64,000 nucleotides of DNA from contig NC_015291.1 in NCBI RefSeq assembly GCF_000253155.1, positions 1,273,001 through 1,337,000 of the forward strand. Direction: 5' to 3'. Numbering within the stretch: position 1 is the first letter of the stretch; each line of letters opens with the position of its first letter. This document shows positions 48,595 to 58,092 of the stretch, in pieces. This DNA comes from Streptococcus oralis Uo5 (GTDB lineage Bacteria > Bacillota > Bacilli > Lactobacillales > Streptococcaceae). The position numbers and the translations under genes were made by a program. The notes under the pieces are model-generated. The model saw nothing but the letters and a program-made list of their open reading frames with translations, made no database searches and was not told the DNA's origin.

Positions 48595-49785
48595 TTATTT
48601 CACAGCTTCTTTTAATGCATCTACCTTATCCAAACGTTCCCATGGAAGGTCAATATCTGTACGTCCCATGTGTCCATAAGCCGCTGTTTGACGGTAAATT
48701 GGGCGTTTGAGATCCAGCATTTGAATAATTCCTGCAGGGCGAAGGTCAAAGATTTGACGCGCTGCTTTTTCAAGCTTGCTTTCAGCTACTGTTCCTGTAC
48801 CAAAAGTATCGATACGAACAGAAACAGGCTGCGCCACCCCGATGGCATAGGCCAATTGTACTTCTGCCTTCTTAGCAAGACCTGCTGCAACGATGTTCTT
48901 GGCAATGTAGCGAGCTGCATAAGAGGCTGAACGGTCCACCTTCGTCGCATCCTTACCAGAGAAGGCACCTCCACCATGACGAGAGTAGCCACCATAGGTA
49001 TCCACGATGATCTTACGACCAGTCAAGCCTGAGTCCCCTTGAGGTCCACCGATTACAAAGCGACCAGTTGGATTGATGAAGAATTTTGTCTGCTCATCCA
49101 AGTAAGATGCTGGAATTACTTCTTTGATAACCTTGTTAATCACATCATTGTGAATTTGTTCATTGCTAACTTCTGGGTCGTGCTGAGTTGAAATAACGAC
49201 TGTATCCACCCGTACTGGACGGTCATTTTCATCATACTCAACCGTAACTTGTGATTTAGCATCTGGACGGAGATAGCTGATTTCACCAGACTTACGAAGT
49301 TCTGCCAAACGACGAACCAACTTGTGGCTAAGTGAGATTGGTAAAGGCATGAGTTCTTCTGTCTCATCCACCGCAAATCCAAACATAAGACCTTGGTCAC
49401 CAGCACCAATCAAGTCCAGTGGATCTTGATCTGCATTTCCACGAACTTCCAAGGCTTCGTTAACACCTTGGGCGATATCTGGTGACTGCTCAACAAGTGA
49501 CGGATGAACTCCCACCGTCTCCGCAGAAAAACCATACTCTGTATTGGTATAACCAATCTCTGCAATGGTATCACGAACCACTCGGTTAATATCTACATAA
49601 GCATGTGTAGAAATTTCACCAAAAACATGGACCGAACCTGTGTATACAGCTGTCTCGGCAGCAACGTGCGCATCTGGATCCTTTGCTAAAATAGCATCCA
49701 AAATCGCATCTGAAATTTGGTCTGCAATCTTATCCGGATGCCCCTCAGATACAGATTCAGACGTGAATAATTTACGTTCTGACAT
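48595..49785 (-). CDS. metK: S-adenosylmethionine synthetase
   Basis: A 396-residue enzyme that makes SAM from methionine and [29 protein letters not shown] and [17 protein letters not shown] (the phosphate loop) are invariant family motifs. Expression is governed by the upstream SMK riboswitch, whose G-rich Shine-Dalgarno (GGGGGGG at 49794-49800) is sequestered when SAM is abundant. Confidence 0.97.
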   Translation of the reverse strand: MSERKLFTSESVSEGHPDKIADQISDAILDAILAKDPDAHVAAETAVYTGSVHVFGEISTHAYVDINRVVRDTIAEIGYTNTEYGFSAETVGVHPSLVEQSPDIAQGVNEALEVRGNADQDPLDLIGAGDQGLMFGFAVDETEELMPLPISLSHKLVRRLAELRKSGEISYLRPDAKSQVTVEYDENDRPVRVDTVVISTQHDPEVSNEQIHNDVINKVIKEVIPASYLDEQTKFFINPTGRFVIGGPQGDSGLTGRKIIVDTYGGYSRHGGGAFSGKDATKVDRSASYAARYIAKNIVAAGLAKKAEVQLAYAIGVAQPVSVRIDTFGTGTVAESKLEKAARQIFDLRPAGIIQMLDLKRPIYRQTAAYGHMGRTDIDLPWERLDKVDALKEAVK

Positions 49786-49790
49786 AAAAA

Positions 49791-49880
49791 TGTCCCCCCC
49801 TTAAAAAATATTGTTATAGAGTTACAAAGTACTGATAGGAAAACTACTAGTAATGAATACCTACCATCTTATCGGGACTA
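49791..49880 (-). ncRNA. SMK box (SAM-III) riboswitch of metK
   Basis: The leader fits the SAM-III consensus in order: GTCCCGA near its start, AAGATGG, a variable stem, then CAGTACTTTGTAAC, and finally GGGGGGGAC, the ribosome site that pairs with GTCCC. It acts at translation, not termination, in this class. An extended -10 box TGGTATAAT (49893-49901) precedes it. Recognition is by eye against the E. faecalis SMK box. Confidence 0.88.
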
Positions 49881-50100
49881 TATAACCTTATCATTATACC
49901 ACTTTTTACTTTTTTTTGCAGTATTTTCTCTAAATCAAAAAAAGAACCTTACGGCTCTTTTCTCGGCATAATAATTTGGCTTGTACTCCATAATACAGAA
50001 GATCATACCTATGTTTATCTGCATACTTCGTTTACAAACTACCTATTTTTTCGTCTGCTTTTTCCTCACAATGTTTTAACAAACAATCTTCCAGTTAGGC

Positions 50101-51480
50101 TTACTGTTCCTTAGACTTTCTATTGCTTACAGTTAAGCCAAGTCCAGCCATTAGGAGGCCAAGTCCCACAATACCATAGTTCGCTGTATCATTACTTCCT
50201 GTATCAGGGAGTTTCGCCACTTCTTTTTTATAAGCTGTAGCTACTGGAACTGTGGTAGTTGGAGTCGCACTTCCTGTCTGAGCAACAGGTAGTGTTGTAC
50301 GACGTTCTAGGTAAAATTGGTAATTATCTTTCGTTACCTTGTAATTGTGTCCTTCAGTCACAGTTTCAACAATCCATGTAGTTGCATCCTTAGTTAAAGA
50401 ATCAGCCAAGTTACGATTAATATTCATTAATCGACCTTCAGATACAAAATCTTTATAGCTAATATCGGTCCCTGTCGAAGTTGCAACAATTCTTTCGATT
50501 TTTGCGGCTTTCAAAGACGCAAGAGTATTCGCCATCGTTGGAATTGAAGGATCCTCCTTCATTGGAGCATCTGTCAACAATACGACAAACTTTTTATTTT
50601 TAGGTGACTTAGACCAGTCGTAGGTTGAAACAATTTGTGTAAGAGTAGGTGTAGATGTTTCAGGGAAGTCTCCACCATGTGCAAGCTTAATGCCTGCTAA
50701 GGCTTTTTCAAGCTCAGCTGGGTCAGAGGTAAAATAAGATTCATTAAATTTTGTTAAAATTGTACCCTCATCTGCTAATCCACCTATACGTCCATATACT
50801 TCATCACTAAAGGTAGCTAATCCAAAACGTGCTGCTACTCCATCTTTAGCAAGATTTCTTGCAAACTCATTGATATTGTTACGGACAGTGTCAATAGTTC
50901 GAGACATAGATGCTGAACGGTCAACAACAAAAACGATATCGGCAGAGTTAGATTTTGAAATCGTTCTTGTCGCTTTCTTGATTTCGACTGTAGTTGTTTT
51001 ATCAACACGTTCATATTGGGTATAAGAATTTCCATCTTCATCTTTCCCACTCACTGTACTCTCAGTTGTTTCAGTCTTTGGAGCAGGAAGTTCTTCACTT
51101 TTTACAGGTGCCACTTCTGTCTTTGTGACTTCAACTGTTGCAGTTTCTTCATGAATCTTTTGATCACCTTCTTGGCGTTCTTTCACGTCAATAGGTGAAA
51201 CCTTCTTAGAAACATCAACAAGTTCTCCAGGTTTTGCATCTGATTGGTTAACGACTGGTTTCGCCTCATCAGCTTTAATTTCTGCTACAGCAGCTTCGAC
51301 TGCCGATTTATTTGCTTCGGTTTTCTTTACTGTTTCAGCTGAAGTAGATGCCGGTTGTGTTGTTTCATCTGCAGACACTTGTCCGACCTGAGCAAAAGCA
51401 AACAAAATTGCTACAGAAGCCAACCCAACTTTCATTTTACGGAATGAAAAACGTTGTTGTTTCATAAATGATTTATCCAT
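50101..51480 (-). CDS. Wall-anchored von Willebrand factor A domain protein
   Basis: A 459-residue surface protein: YSIRK-type signal (RFSFRKMKVGLAS), Ala/Glu/Thr-rich stalk to about 175, a VWA domain with the metal site DRSAS at 187-191, and a sortase signal LPDTG at 424-428 with a membrane span and basic tail. The VWA domain could bind matrix or platelets, as in related streptococcal adhesins, but it is short (other LPXTG VWA proteins are larger). AGGGG precedes the first ATG (51480); a second (MKQQ) has no site. Ligand unknown. Confidence 0.9.
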   Translation of the reverse strand: MDKSFMKQQRFSFRKMKVGLASVAILFAFAQVGQVSADETTQPASTSAETVKKTEANKSAVEAAVAEIKADEAKPVVNQSDAKPGELVDVSKKVSPIDVKERQEGDQKIHEETATVEVTKTEVAPVKSEELPAPKTETTESTVSGKDEDGNSYTQYERVDKTTTVEIKKATRTISKSNSADIVFVVDRSASMSRTIDTVRNNINEFARNLAKDGVAARFGLATFSDEVYGRIGGLADEGTILTKFNESYFTSDPAELEKALAGIKLAHGGDFPETSTPTLTQIVSTYDWSKSPKNKKFVVLLTDAPMKEDPSIPTMANTLASLKAAKIERIVATSTGTDISYKDFVSEGRLMNINRNLADSLTKDATTWIVETVTEGHNYKVTKDNYQFYLERRTTLPVAQTGSATPTTTVPVATAYKKEVAKLPDTGSNDTANYGIVGLGLLMAGLGLTVSNRKSKEQ

Positions 51481-51686
51481 AGAAGTCCCCTTTTCTTTTC
51501 ACGGATCAAATGATATAATCCGATTGTTTTATAGTATGATAACACAATTTTGTATAGTTTTCAATTTTTTTCCTTTATGATTTCAATAAAATATTGCTCT
51601 AAAAAAGGTTTTAAAGCAATTACTGTTTTATATCAAAAATTATTTAAAATATATAATTATTATCTCCTTTGAATATTTCCGGAAAT

Positions 51687-51724
51687 AAAAACTCAGTAGA
51701 ATCAGGTGATTCTACTGAGTTTTT
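51687..51724. terminator. Long perfect terminator of cshB
   Basis: AAAACTCAGTAGAATCA and TGATTCTACTGAGTTTT form a 17-base-pair stem with only GG between the arms. It overlaps the cshB stop codon. Confidence 0.9.
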
Positions 51725-53066
51725 AAAATGTTTGGCGTTTGGCTTTTCGCTCTGCACGCCCACGTGCGCGATTTTCAGCACGCTTGGTTTTGCGGCGTTT
51801 TTCATCCACCGCCCATTGAATCTTCTTCTTATAGCCAGGTTTGACTTTTTTCTTTTTCTTTTTAACCAAGCCAATCATTTCGATATCAAGCTTATCCTGC
51901 TTCTTTTCACGATTAGCACGACGATCACGGTCATAGGTATCTTGAAACTCTCCGTCTTTGACCATCTTAGGAGTAAACTTGATCCCTAATTTCTCCAACT
52001 CACGGATATCCGAGTCATCACTAGGCTGGTAAAGGGTAATAGCTGTACCAGGAAGACCATTGCGTCCAGTACGTCCAACACGGTGAACAAAGAAGGACAA
52101 GTCTTGCGGAATGGCATCATTGATAACATGGCTGACCCCTTCAATATCAATTCCACGCGCTGCCAAGTCCGTTGCGACAATGTACTCAAAATCCAGATTT
52201 TTCACCTGGTTCATGATCCGCTTGCGTTCACGAGGAGCAATATCTCCATGAATCTTAGCTACCTTCAATCCTTGAGCAGTCAAGTAGGCATGTAACTCAT
52301 CAGCACGCGTTTTTGTGTTAACAAAAATCATTGCTAAATAAGGCTGCATCAACTGAGTCAGCTGGTAAATTTGAGCATTCTTGTCGCGGCCCTTGGTCGA
52401 AATCAACCAATTATCAATGGTATCTGAGATAACTGTTTTAGTCTTGATTTTTTCCATAACAGGATTTGACAAGTATTTTTTCAAGAACGGTTGCAATTTT
52501 TGAGGAATCGTCGCTGAAAAGACCATGAATTGCAAGTCTTTTGGAAGGCTCCCTGCAATCTTATCAACGGTTTCCAAGAATCCCATATCCAAGGTCATAT
52601 CGGCTTCATCAATTACAAAGGTCTTGGCCTTGTGAATAGCCAAATCACCAGATTTGACCAAGTCATAGATGCGACCTGGCGTTCCGATAACAATATGTGG
52701 TTGGTTGCTGGCAAGTTTTTCAATCTGACGCGCCTTATCCGTACCACCCACATAATTAACCACACGAACTTCGACATCTGAGTGAGCTGCAATCTGACGG
52801 GCTGCTTGGTAGATCTGAGTAGCCAACTCACGACTTGGTGCAGTAATGACCGCTTGCACACTATCGCTAGTTTCATCTAATTGCTGAAAAATGGGTAGTA
52901 AGAAAGTATGAGTCTTTCCTGAACCTGTTTTGGATTCACCCACCAAGTCACGACCTGCCAGTACAATAGGGATTAATTTTTCTTGTACCTCTGTCGGAGT
53001 TGTAAATTTTAACTCCTCCAAGGCTTCTACTATATAATTTTTAAATTGAAATTTCTTAAATGACAT
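51723..53066 (-). CDS. cshB: DEAD-box RNA helicase (CshB type)
   Basis: A 447-residue ATP-dependent RNA helicase: Q-motif region FKNYIVEALEEL, Walker A SKTGSGKT, DEAD as VIDEADMTLDMG, SAT in FSATIP, and HRVGRTGRNG. The C-terminal 70 residues are strongly basic (KKKKKVKPGYKKK), as in the CshB/YfmL line. It probably aids ribosome assembly or mRNA decay at low temperature. It stands alone. Confidence 0.9.
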   Translation of the reverse strand: MSFKKFQFKNYIVEALEELKFTTPTEVQEKLIPIVLAGRDLVGESKTGSGKTHTFLLPIFQQLDETSDSVQAVITAPSRELATQIYQAARQIAAHSDVEVRVVNYVGGTDKARQIEKLASNQPHIVIGTPGRIYDLVKSGDLAIHKAKTFVIDEADMTLDMGFLETVDKIAGSLPKDLQFMVFSATIPQKLQPFLKKYLSNPVMEKIKTKTVISDTIDNWLISTKGRDKNAQIYQLTQLMQPYLAMIFVNTKTRADELHAYLTAQGLKVAKIHGDIAPRERKRIMNQVKNLDFEYIVATDLAARGIDIEGVSHVINDAIPQDLSFFVHRVGRTGRNGLPGTAITLYQPSDDSDIRELEKLGIKFTPKMVKDGEFQDTYDRDRRANREKKQDKLDIEMIGLVKKKKKKVKPGYKKKIQWAVDEKRRKTKRAENRARGRAERKAKRQTF

Positions 53067-53166
53067 ACTATCCTCGATTCTATCCTTTCAATTATACCAT
53101 ATTTTGTCCTATTGCAGTAGTCCTATTTGAGTCTCAGTTCTGTAGTAAAGATTCAAGTAGCTTAAA

Positions 53167-53191
53167 AGGTTGGAACCTCTGATTCCAACCT
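53167..53191 (-). terminator. Terminator of the EEP gene
   Basis: AGGTTGGAA and TTCCAACCT pair around a seven-base loop, then T-rich on the minus side. Confidence 0.75.
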
Positions 53192-53197
53192 CTTTCA

Positions 53198-54013
53198 TTA
53201 TTTCCAGGTCAATACAGCATTCAAACCATAATGATCACTGACTTGTGGACTATTTTGGCCATCAAAAACTACTTGTAAACTCTCTACTTCTAACTCTTTG
53301 GTCGTAAAGACGTAATCGATTCGTAGTGGCTCCGTATTGCCTTTCCAGCCATCAATTTCTGGTGGAACGGTATAGCTACCACTTCTTTCTTTCGCAACTT
53401 CAAACGCGTCTTGTAATCCTAATGGGCTAGCTAAAATCGCTTGATAGCCTTCCTGACCAGCTGGATTATTAAAATCACCTGCTAAAATCAGAGGTTTGTT
53501 CAACTCTTTTAGTACAGCCTCAAATCGTGCCCATTCTTCTTGGAAACCTTTATCCCACCAAGAGAGATGAACGCTTGCAAGAGCAAGTTCCTTACCTTCA
53601 ACCTCTGTCTCAGCCAAAGCAACACGGCGAGTATGGTAGTCCGTTGGATCATCTACATCTGATACCAAAATCTCACGCGCCTTAATAGGTGTTTTGGATA
53701 AGATTGCTACGCCTTCATGGTAGCGGTCATAGCCAATATGATTGTAAGCCCAAGTCCAGTAGTAGTTTTTCCCTTTCTCAGCCAATTTTTCGACCAGAAG
53801 TCGGACATAGTGATCCTGATGAATGGGTTCTGCTGATGGTAAAGCTTGATAGTGATTGTTAACCTCTACCTCAGGCGAAGTCATTTCTTGATTAATTTCT
53901 TGGAAACAAATCAAATCATAGTCCTTATCGAGAATGTCTCGGAGTAAGATTTGGAATTTTTCCTCTGCTTCCTTCTCCATCCAACTGTGAGTATTGAGTG
54001 TTAGAAATTTCAT
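53198..54013 (-). CDS. Endonuclease/exonuclease/phosphatase family protein
   Basis: A 271-residue EEP-fold hydrolase: LTLNTHSW at the start, ICFQEINQE (metal Glu), LAGDFNNPAG and the final VSDHYGL with the catalytic Asp-His. No signal peptide is seen, so an intracellular phosphodiesterase is likely; a nuclease or lipid phosphatase cannot be told apart. It follows the PTS gene by about 50 bases, separated by a hairpin. Confidence 0.85.
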   Translation of the reverse strand: MKFLTLNTHSWMEKEAEEKFQILLRDILDKDYDLICFQEINQEMTSPEVEVNNHYQALPSAEPIHQDHYVRLLVEKLAEKGKNYYWTWAYNHIGYDRYHEGVAILSKTPIKAREILVSDVDDPTDYHTRRVALAETEVEGKELALASVHLSWWDKGFQEEWARFEAVLKELNKPLILAGDFNNPAGQEGYQAILASPLGLQDAFEVAKERSGSYTVPPEIDGWKGNTEPLRIDYVFTTKELEVESLQVVFDGQNSPQVSDHYGLNAVLTWK

Positions 54014-54033
54014 GCTTTTCTCCTAAAACAAGA

Positions 54034-54055
54034 GGTTGGAAAACAGCTTCCAACC
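54034..54055 (-). terminator. Terminator of the PTS gene
   Basis: GGTTGGAA and TTCCAACC pair around a six-base loop, then TCTTGTTTT. The stem is the same sequence as that after the next gene (53167-53191). Confidence 0.75.
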
Positions 54056-54064
54056 CCAAGTATA

Positions 54065-56251
54065 TTACAATTCTACTTTAGCAACTGCTGTTTTAGCTGC
54101 AAGAGAACCTGTTTGTTCTAATTTAACTGATTTGAGGACATCACCATTTGTGAAGACAACCACTGTTGATGTTTTGCGTTCTGCTTCTCGAATAGCATCC
54201 AAGTCAGCTGTAACAAGAAGATCACCAGCAGCCACTTTTTGTCCTTCAGAGACATGAACCGTAAATGGTTTTCCTTCAAGACTTACTGTATCCAAACCAA
54301 TATGAACAAGCACTTCAAGACCTGAGTCAGTGACAAGACCAAGAGCGTGTTTTGTTGGGAAGATACTTGATACAGTACCAGTAACTGGAGATACAATGTT
54401 ACCATTTGCTGGTTCTACTGCAAATCCATCACCCATCATTTTTTGAGCAAAAACTGGATCTTCCACTTGTTCCAAAGCAACAACTTGACCGTCAGCTACT
54501 GAGTAAACTTCTTCAGTTACACCTTTGTAGTGTACAGTATTTTGTTGGTTTTCCGTCATTTGGCTTGGAAGAGTTTCAGGAATAATTTCACCTGAGTCAA
54601 GAATATCTTGGATATCAGATTTCAATACGTCAGCTTTTGGTCCGTAGATAGCTTGGACACCTTGTCCTTTCATGACAAGACCCATAGCTCCTTCTGCTTT
54701 CCATTGTTCCTCAGTACCAACGCGATCTGCATCTTTAACAGTTACACGAAGACGAGTCATACATGCATCCACATCTACGATATTTGCACGACCACCAAGA
54801 AGGTTAATGATATTTACGGCTTGAGAAGCTGCTGCAACTTTTGGAGTTCCAGGAGCTGCTTCTTCTGATGCTCCTTCAGCTGTTTCGTAGTTTCCGTTAC
54901 GTCCTGGAGTTGCGTAGTTGAATTTCTTGATCATGAAGTTGGCAATGAAGTACATGATAACCGCAAAGAGAACAGTTACCCAGATAAAGTTAACGATATC
55001 CATACCAATACCAGCATTAATTGCCAATGGTGTACGAGTCAAGAATTCAATTGAACCGAATGAGTGGACACGAAGGTGAACAATATCTGCCATAGCAAAG
55101 GCAGCACCTTGAACTAGTGAGTATACAAGGTAAAGAGGAGTCGCGATGAACATGAACATGTACTCGATTGGTTCAGTAACCCCTGTCAAGAATGTTGCAA
55201 GAGCTGTTGCAATCATCATACCCTTGTATTGGTGTTTCTTGTCAGCATCAACATTGCGGTAGATAGCAACGATGACACCCATCAAGATACCAAATGAACC
55301 GATCATTTGTCCAACTTTGAAACGAGCTGGAGTGACTGTTGTAAGAAGGTGTTGGTATTGGTCAGCATTTGAACCTTTAAGGTTAACAAGGTCAGTTACC
55401 CATGCAAGCCAAAGTGGATCTTGACCAAATACTTGTGTTCCTTTTGCTGCACCAGTTAACACTTCGTATGTTCCACCAAGAGCTGTGTAGTTCATTGGGA
55501 TTGTCAACATGTGGTGAAGACCGAATGGCAAGAGCAAACGTTCCAAAGTACCATACAAGAATGGTGCAAGGACTGAAGCAGTTTCTTGTGAGTTGGCAAT
55601 CCAAATACCAAAGTTGTTGATACCTGTTTGAACTACTGGCCAAAAGGCAGCAAGTAGAATTGCAGCAATAGTTGAACGAAGAATAACGACGAATGGTACG
55701 AAACGTTTACCATTGAAGAATGAAAGGGCATCAGGAAGTTTACGGAAGTTGTAGTATTTGTTATAAGCTGTTGCTCCAACAAAACCAGAGATAATCCCTA
55801 CGAAAACCCCCATGTTAAGCGCTGGTGCCTCAAGAACGCTGATAAAGTAGTCAGCAACCTTGATTGAACCACCAAAGAAGGTCGTAACCATTGCTTCAGG
55901 GTTTTTCAACATATCACCTGTAACACCGAAGATAGTACCTGTAATACGGTTAATCAAGATAAAGGCAAGTCCGGCTGCAAATGCACCACCTGCACGTTCT
56001 TTTGCCCAGCTTCCCCCAATAGCAAGGGCAAACAAGATATGAAGGTTACCGATAACCCCCCAACCAATTTGCTCAAGGATTCCACCTGTAATCACTAGAG
56101 GAGCAAGGTTTGGGTCGATCATCACGATTGATTTACCGATTGAGATCATCAATCCCGCCGCTGGCATAACGGCGATAACCACCATTAAAGCCTTACCGAA
56201 TTTTTGCCAAAATTCGAAAGACAAGACATTTTTGAATGTAGCTTTCATCAT
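54065..56251 (-). CDS. ptsG: Glucose-family PTS permease EIICBA
   Basis: A 728-residue sugar transporter joining all three PTS domains. The EIIC membrane part is residues 1-430 (WQKFGKALMVVIAVMPAAG at the start). EIIB has the phosphocysteine in DVDACMTRLRV. The EIIA domain carries the phosphohistidine in VLVHIGLDTVSLEG, after SPVTGTV. The fusion order C-B-A is that of glucose/maltose-glucosamine permeases of lactic acid bacteria. The ATG at 56251 has AAAGGAG six bases before it. The palindromic cre at 56276-56300 implies CcpA repression. Confidence 0.93.
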   Translation of the reverse strand: MMKATFKNVLSFEFWQKFGKALMVVIAVMPAAGLMISIGKSIVMIDPNLAPLVITGGILEQIGWGVIGNLHILFALAIGGSWAKERAGGAFAAGLAFILINRITGTIFGVTGDMLKNPEAMVTTFFGGSIKVADYFISVLEAPALNMGVFVGIISGFVGATAYNKYYNFRKLPDALSFFNGKRFVPFVVILRSTIAAILLAAFWPVVQTGINNFGIWIANSQETASVLAPFLYGTLERLLLPFGLHHMLTIPMNYTALGGTYEVLTGAAKGTQVFGQDPLWLAWVTDLVNLKGSNADQYQHLLTTVTPARFKVGQMIGSFGILMGVIVAIYRNVDADKKHQYKGMMIATALATFLTGVTEPIEYMFMFIATPLYLVYSLVQGAAFAMADIVHLRVHSFGSIEFLTRTPLAINAGIGMDIVNFIWVTVLFAVIMYFIANFMIKKFNYATPGRNGNYETAEGASEEAAPGTPKVAAASQAVNIINLLGGRANIVDVDACMTRLRVTVKDADRVGTEEQWKAEGAMGLVMKGQGVQAIYGPKADVLKSDIQDILDSGEIIPETLPSQMTENQQNTVHYKGVTEEVYSVADGQVVALEQVEDPVFAQKMMGDGFAVEPANGNIVSPVTGTVSSIFPTKHALGLVTDSGLEVLVHIGLDTVSLEGKPFTVHVSEGQKVAAGDLLVTADLDAIREAERKTSTVVVFTNGDVLKSVKLEQTGSLAAKTAVAKVEL

Positions 56252-56275
56252 TCAAATCTCCTTTATTTTATTTAG

Positions 56276-56300
56276 GCAAACGTTTTACGAAAACGTTTGC
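56276..56300. promoter_or_regulatory. Palindromic double cre site of ptsG
   Basis: GCAAACGTTTT and AAAACGTTTGC face each other around ACG, giving two overlapping CcpA half-sites (each arm fits TGNNARCGNW). They lie between the extended -10 box TGGTATAAT (about 56320-56328) and the start codon, a road-block position. Confidence 0.8.
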
Positions 56301-56463
56301 ATTTGGTTATGTATTAATTATACCACTTTTATTTTTTTTGTAAAGGCTTTTATAAAAAAATTGTCTATTTTTTAAATTTTTAAAAAAGAGAAGTTTACAA
56401 AAACTTCTCTTTTAAATATGTATTATTTTTCTGATTTGTTCTGCAATTTGCATTTAAATCCAA

Positions 56464-57390
56464 CTAGATCTTCAAGAATCGACGCATCGAAATCCCCGAA
56501 CCAATTGAACCAATGAAAATTCCGATTATAAATAATAGGACCGTCATCAGAGGAATAAACACATCTGGTGTAATCATTGACAAGTTTTGACCTACCAAGG
56601 ATTTATTGACCGATTGATAGACCATATTGTAAACAAAGAAAACAAGAACAGAAGGGATCGCTGCACCAAACAAGCCAATAAAAGCACCTTCTAGCAAGAA
56701 TGGACCACGGATATAGCCATTTCTCGCTCCTACCAGACGCATGATCTGAATCTCACGACTACGTGAAATAATGGTGATACGGATGGTATTGGAAATAAGG
56801 AAGACTGCGATAAAAATCAAAAGCCCTGCAATAACCAATCCCCAAACACGGATAAAGGAAGCTAGTTCAAAAAGTCGTTGAGTGTTGGCTCCACCATCTT
56901 GAACTTCTGATACTCCCTCAATTTTCTTAGCTTCTTCAGCTACCGTTTTAACATCACTTGGAGAATTTGTATCAACGATATAAGCATCATAGAGAGGGTT
57001 TGCATCCCCTTCAAAGACCTTCCAATCGTCACCCATTGTTTCCGTCAGTTTTTCGTACTGTTCTTCTTTACTTGAGAAGGTAACACTCTTAACAGCAGGT
57101 ATAGCTTTCAAAGCATCATAGACCTTGTGGTAGTCATTGTTGGTAACTGTCTGACCTTCTTTTACAATCGTCTCACTGTTATCAGCTACATCTTTACGAA
57201 TGTATACCATGACCCGAACGTTGTTTTCAATATCGGTAGCCAGTTTCGCTGTATTAAAAATTACAGATGCAAACAGGGCAACGAGGGTCAAGGTAATCAT
57301 AACCGAACTCACTGCTGCTACTGTCATCCAGCCATTTCGTTTTAAACTTTTTAATGATTCAAATAAATGGCGAAAAAATCTACTAATCAT
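56464..57390 (-). CDS. ftsX: Cell division protein FtsX
   Basis: A 308-residue membrane subunit of FtsEX, which activates the PcsB hydrolase during septal wall splitting in streptococci. Four spans with the large extracellular loop (about 45-165) and the FtsX consensus SREIQIMRLVGA. I start at the ATG at 57390, giving the length of pneumococcal FtsX and an eight-base overlap with ftsE; an in-frame ATG at 57402 lies closer to AAAGGAG and is possible. Confidence 0.93.
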   Translation of the reverse strand: MISRFFRHLFESLKSLKRNGWMTVAAVSSVMITLTLVALFASVIFNTAKLATDIENNVRVMVYIRKDVADNSETIVKEGQTVTNNDYHKVYDALKAIPAVKSVTFSSKEEQYEKLTETMGDDWKVFEGDANPLYDAYIVDTNSPSDVKTVAEEAKKIEGVSEVQDGGANTQRLFELASFIRVWGLVIAGLLIFIAVFLISNTIRITIISRSREIQIMRLVGARNGYIRGPFLLEGAFIGLFGAAIPSVLVFFVYNMVYQSVNKSLVGQNLSMITPDVFIPLMTVLLFIIGIFIGSIGSGISMRRFLKI

Positions 57391-58075
57391 CGTATCCATA
57401 TTCTCCTTTAGCTTCGTCACGAACGACACGACCATTTTCAATGGCAATGACACGGTGGCGCAAGGTGTTTACAATCTGACTATTATGGGTAGCCATCAAT
57501 ACTGTAGTACCTTGGAGATTGATGCGTTCCAACAGATTCATAATTTCCCATGAATTATCTGGGTCCAAGTTTCCTGTTGGCTCATCGGCAATCAATACTT
57601 TAGGATTGTTGACAATCGCACGCGCAATCGCAATCCGTTGCTGCTCTCCACCTGAGAGTTCATTAGGGAAAGAGCGAACCTTATGTTTCAAACCAACCAG
57701 GTCCAATACTTCCATAACACGTTTTTTGATGTTGCGACGGCTCTCACCGATTACTTCCATTGCATAGGCAATATTCTCATAAACAGTCTTCTTAGGCAAG
57801 AGTTTGTAATCCTGAAAGACTACCCCAACACTACGACGTAGCAGTGGGACATCTTTCTTCTTAATTTTAACTAAATTAAAGCCTGCAACTGTTAGGCTTC
57901 CTTTTTCGATCTTTACTTCTCGGTATAAAGCTCGAATAAAGGTTGACTTACCTGCCCCAGAAGGTCCTACGATATAGGCAAACTCTCCTGGTTCAATGGT
58001 AACAGACACTCCACGCAGGGCAGTCGTTCCATTGTCATACTTTTTGACAACATCTCTCATTTCAATGATTGACAT
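57383..58075 (-). CDS. ftsE: Cell division ATP-binding protein FtsE
   Basis: The 230-residue ATPase of FtsEX: Walker A GPSGAGKST, signature LSGGEQQR, Walker B VLIADEPTGNLDP. It overlaps the ftsX start and follows prfB by 17 bases, the order prfB-ftsE-ftsX being the standard one in streptococci. Confidence 0.95.
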   Translation of the reverse strand: MSIIEMRDVVKKYDNGTTALRGVSVTIEPGEFAYIVGPSGAGKSTFIRALYREVKIEKGSLTVAGFNLVKIKKKDVPLLRRSVGVVFQDYKLLPKKTVYENIAYAMEVIGESRRNIKKRVMEVLDLVGLKHKVRSFPNELSGGEQQRIAIARAIVNNPKVLIADEPTGNLDPDNSWEIMNLLERINLQGTTVLMATHNSQIVNTLRHRVIAIENGRVVRDEAKGEYGYDD

Positions 58076-58092
58076 ATGAGTTCCTTTCTATC

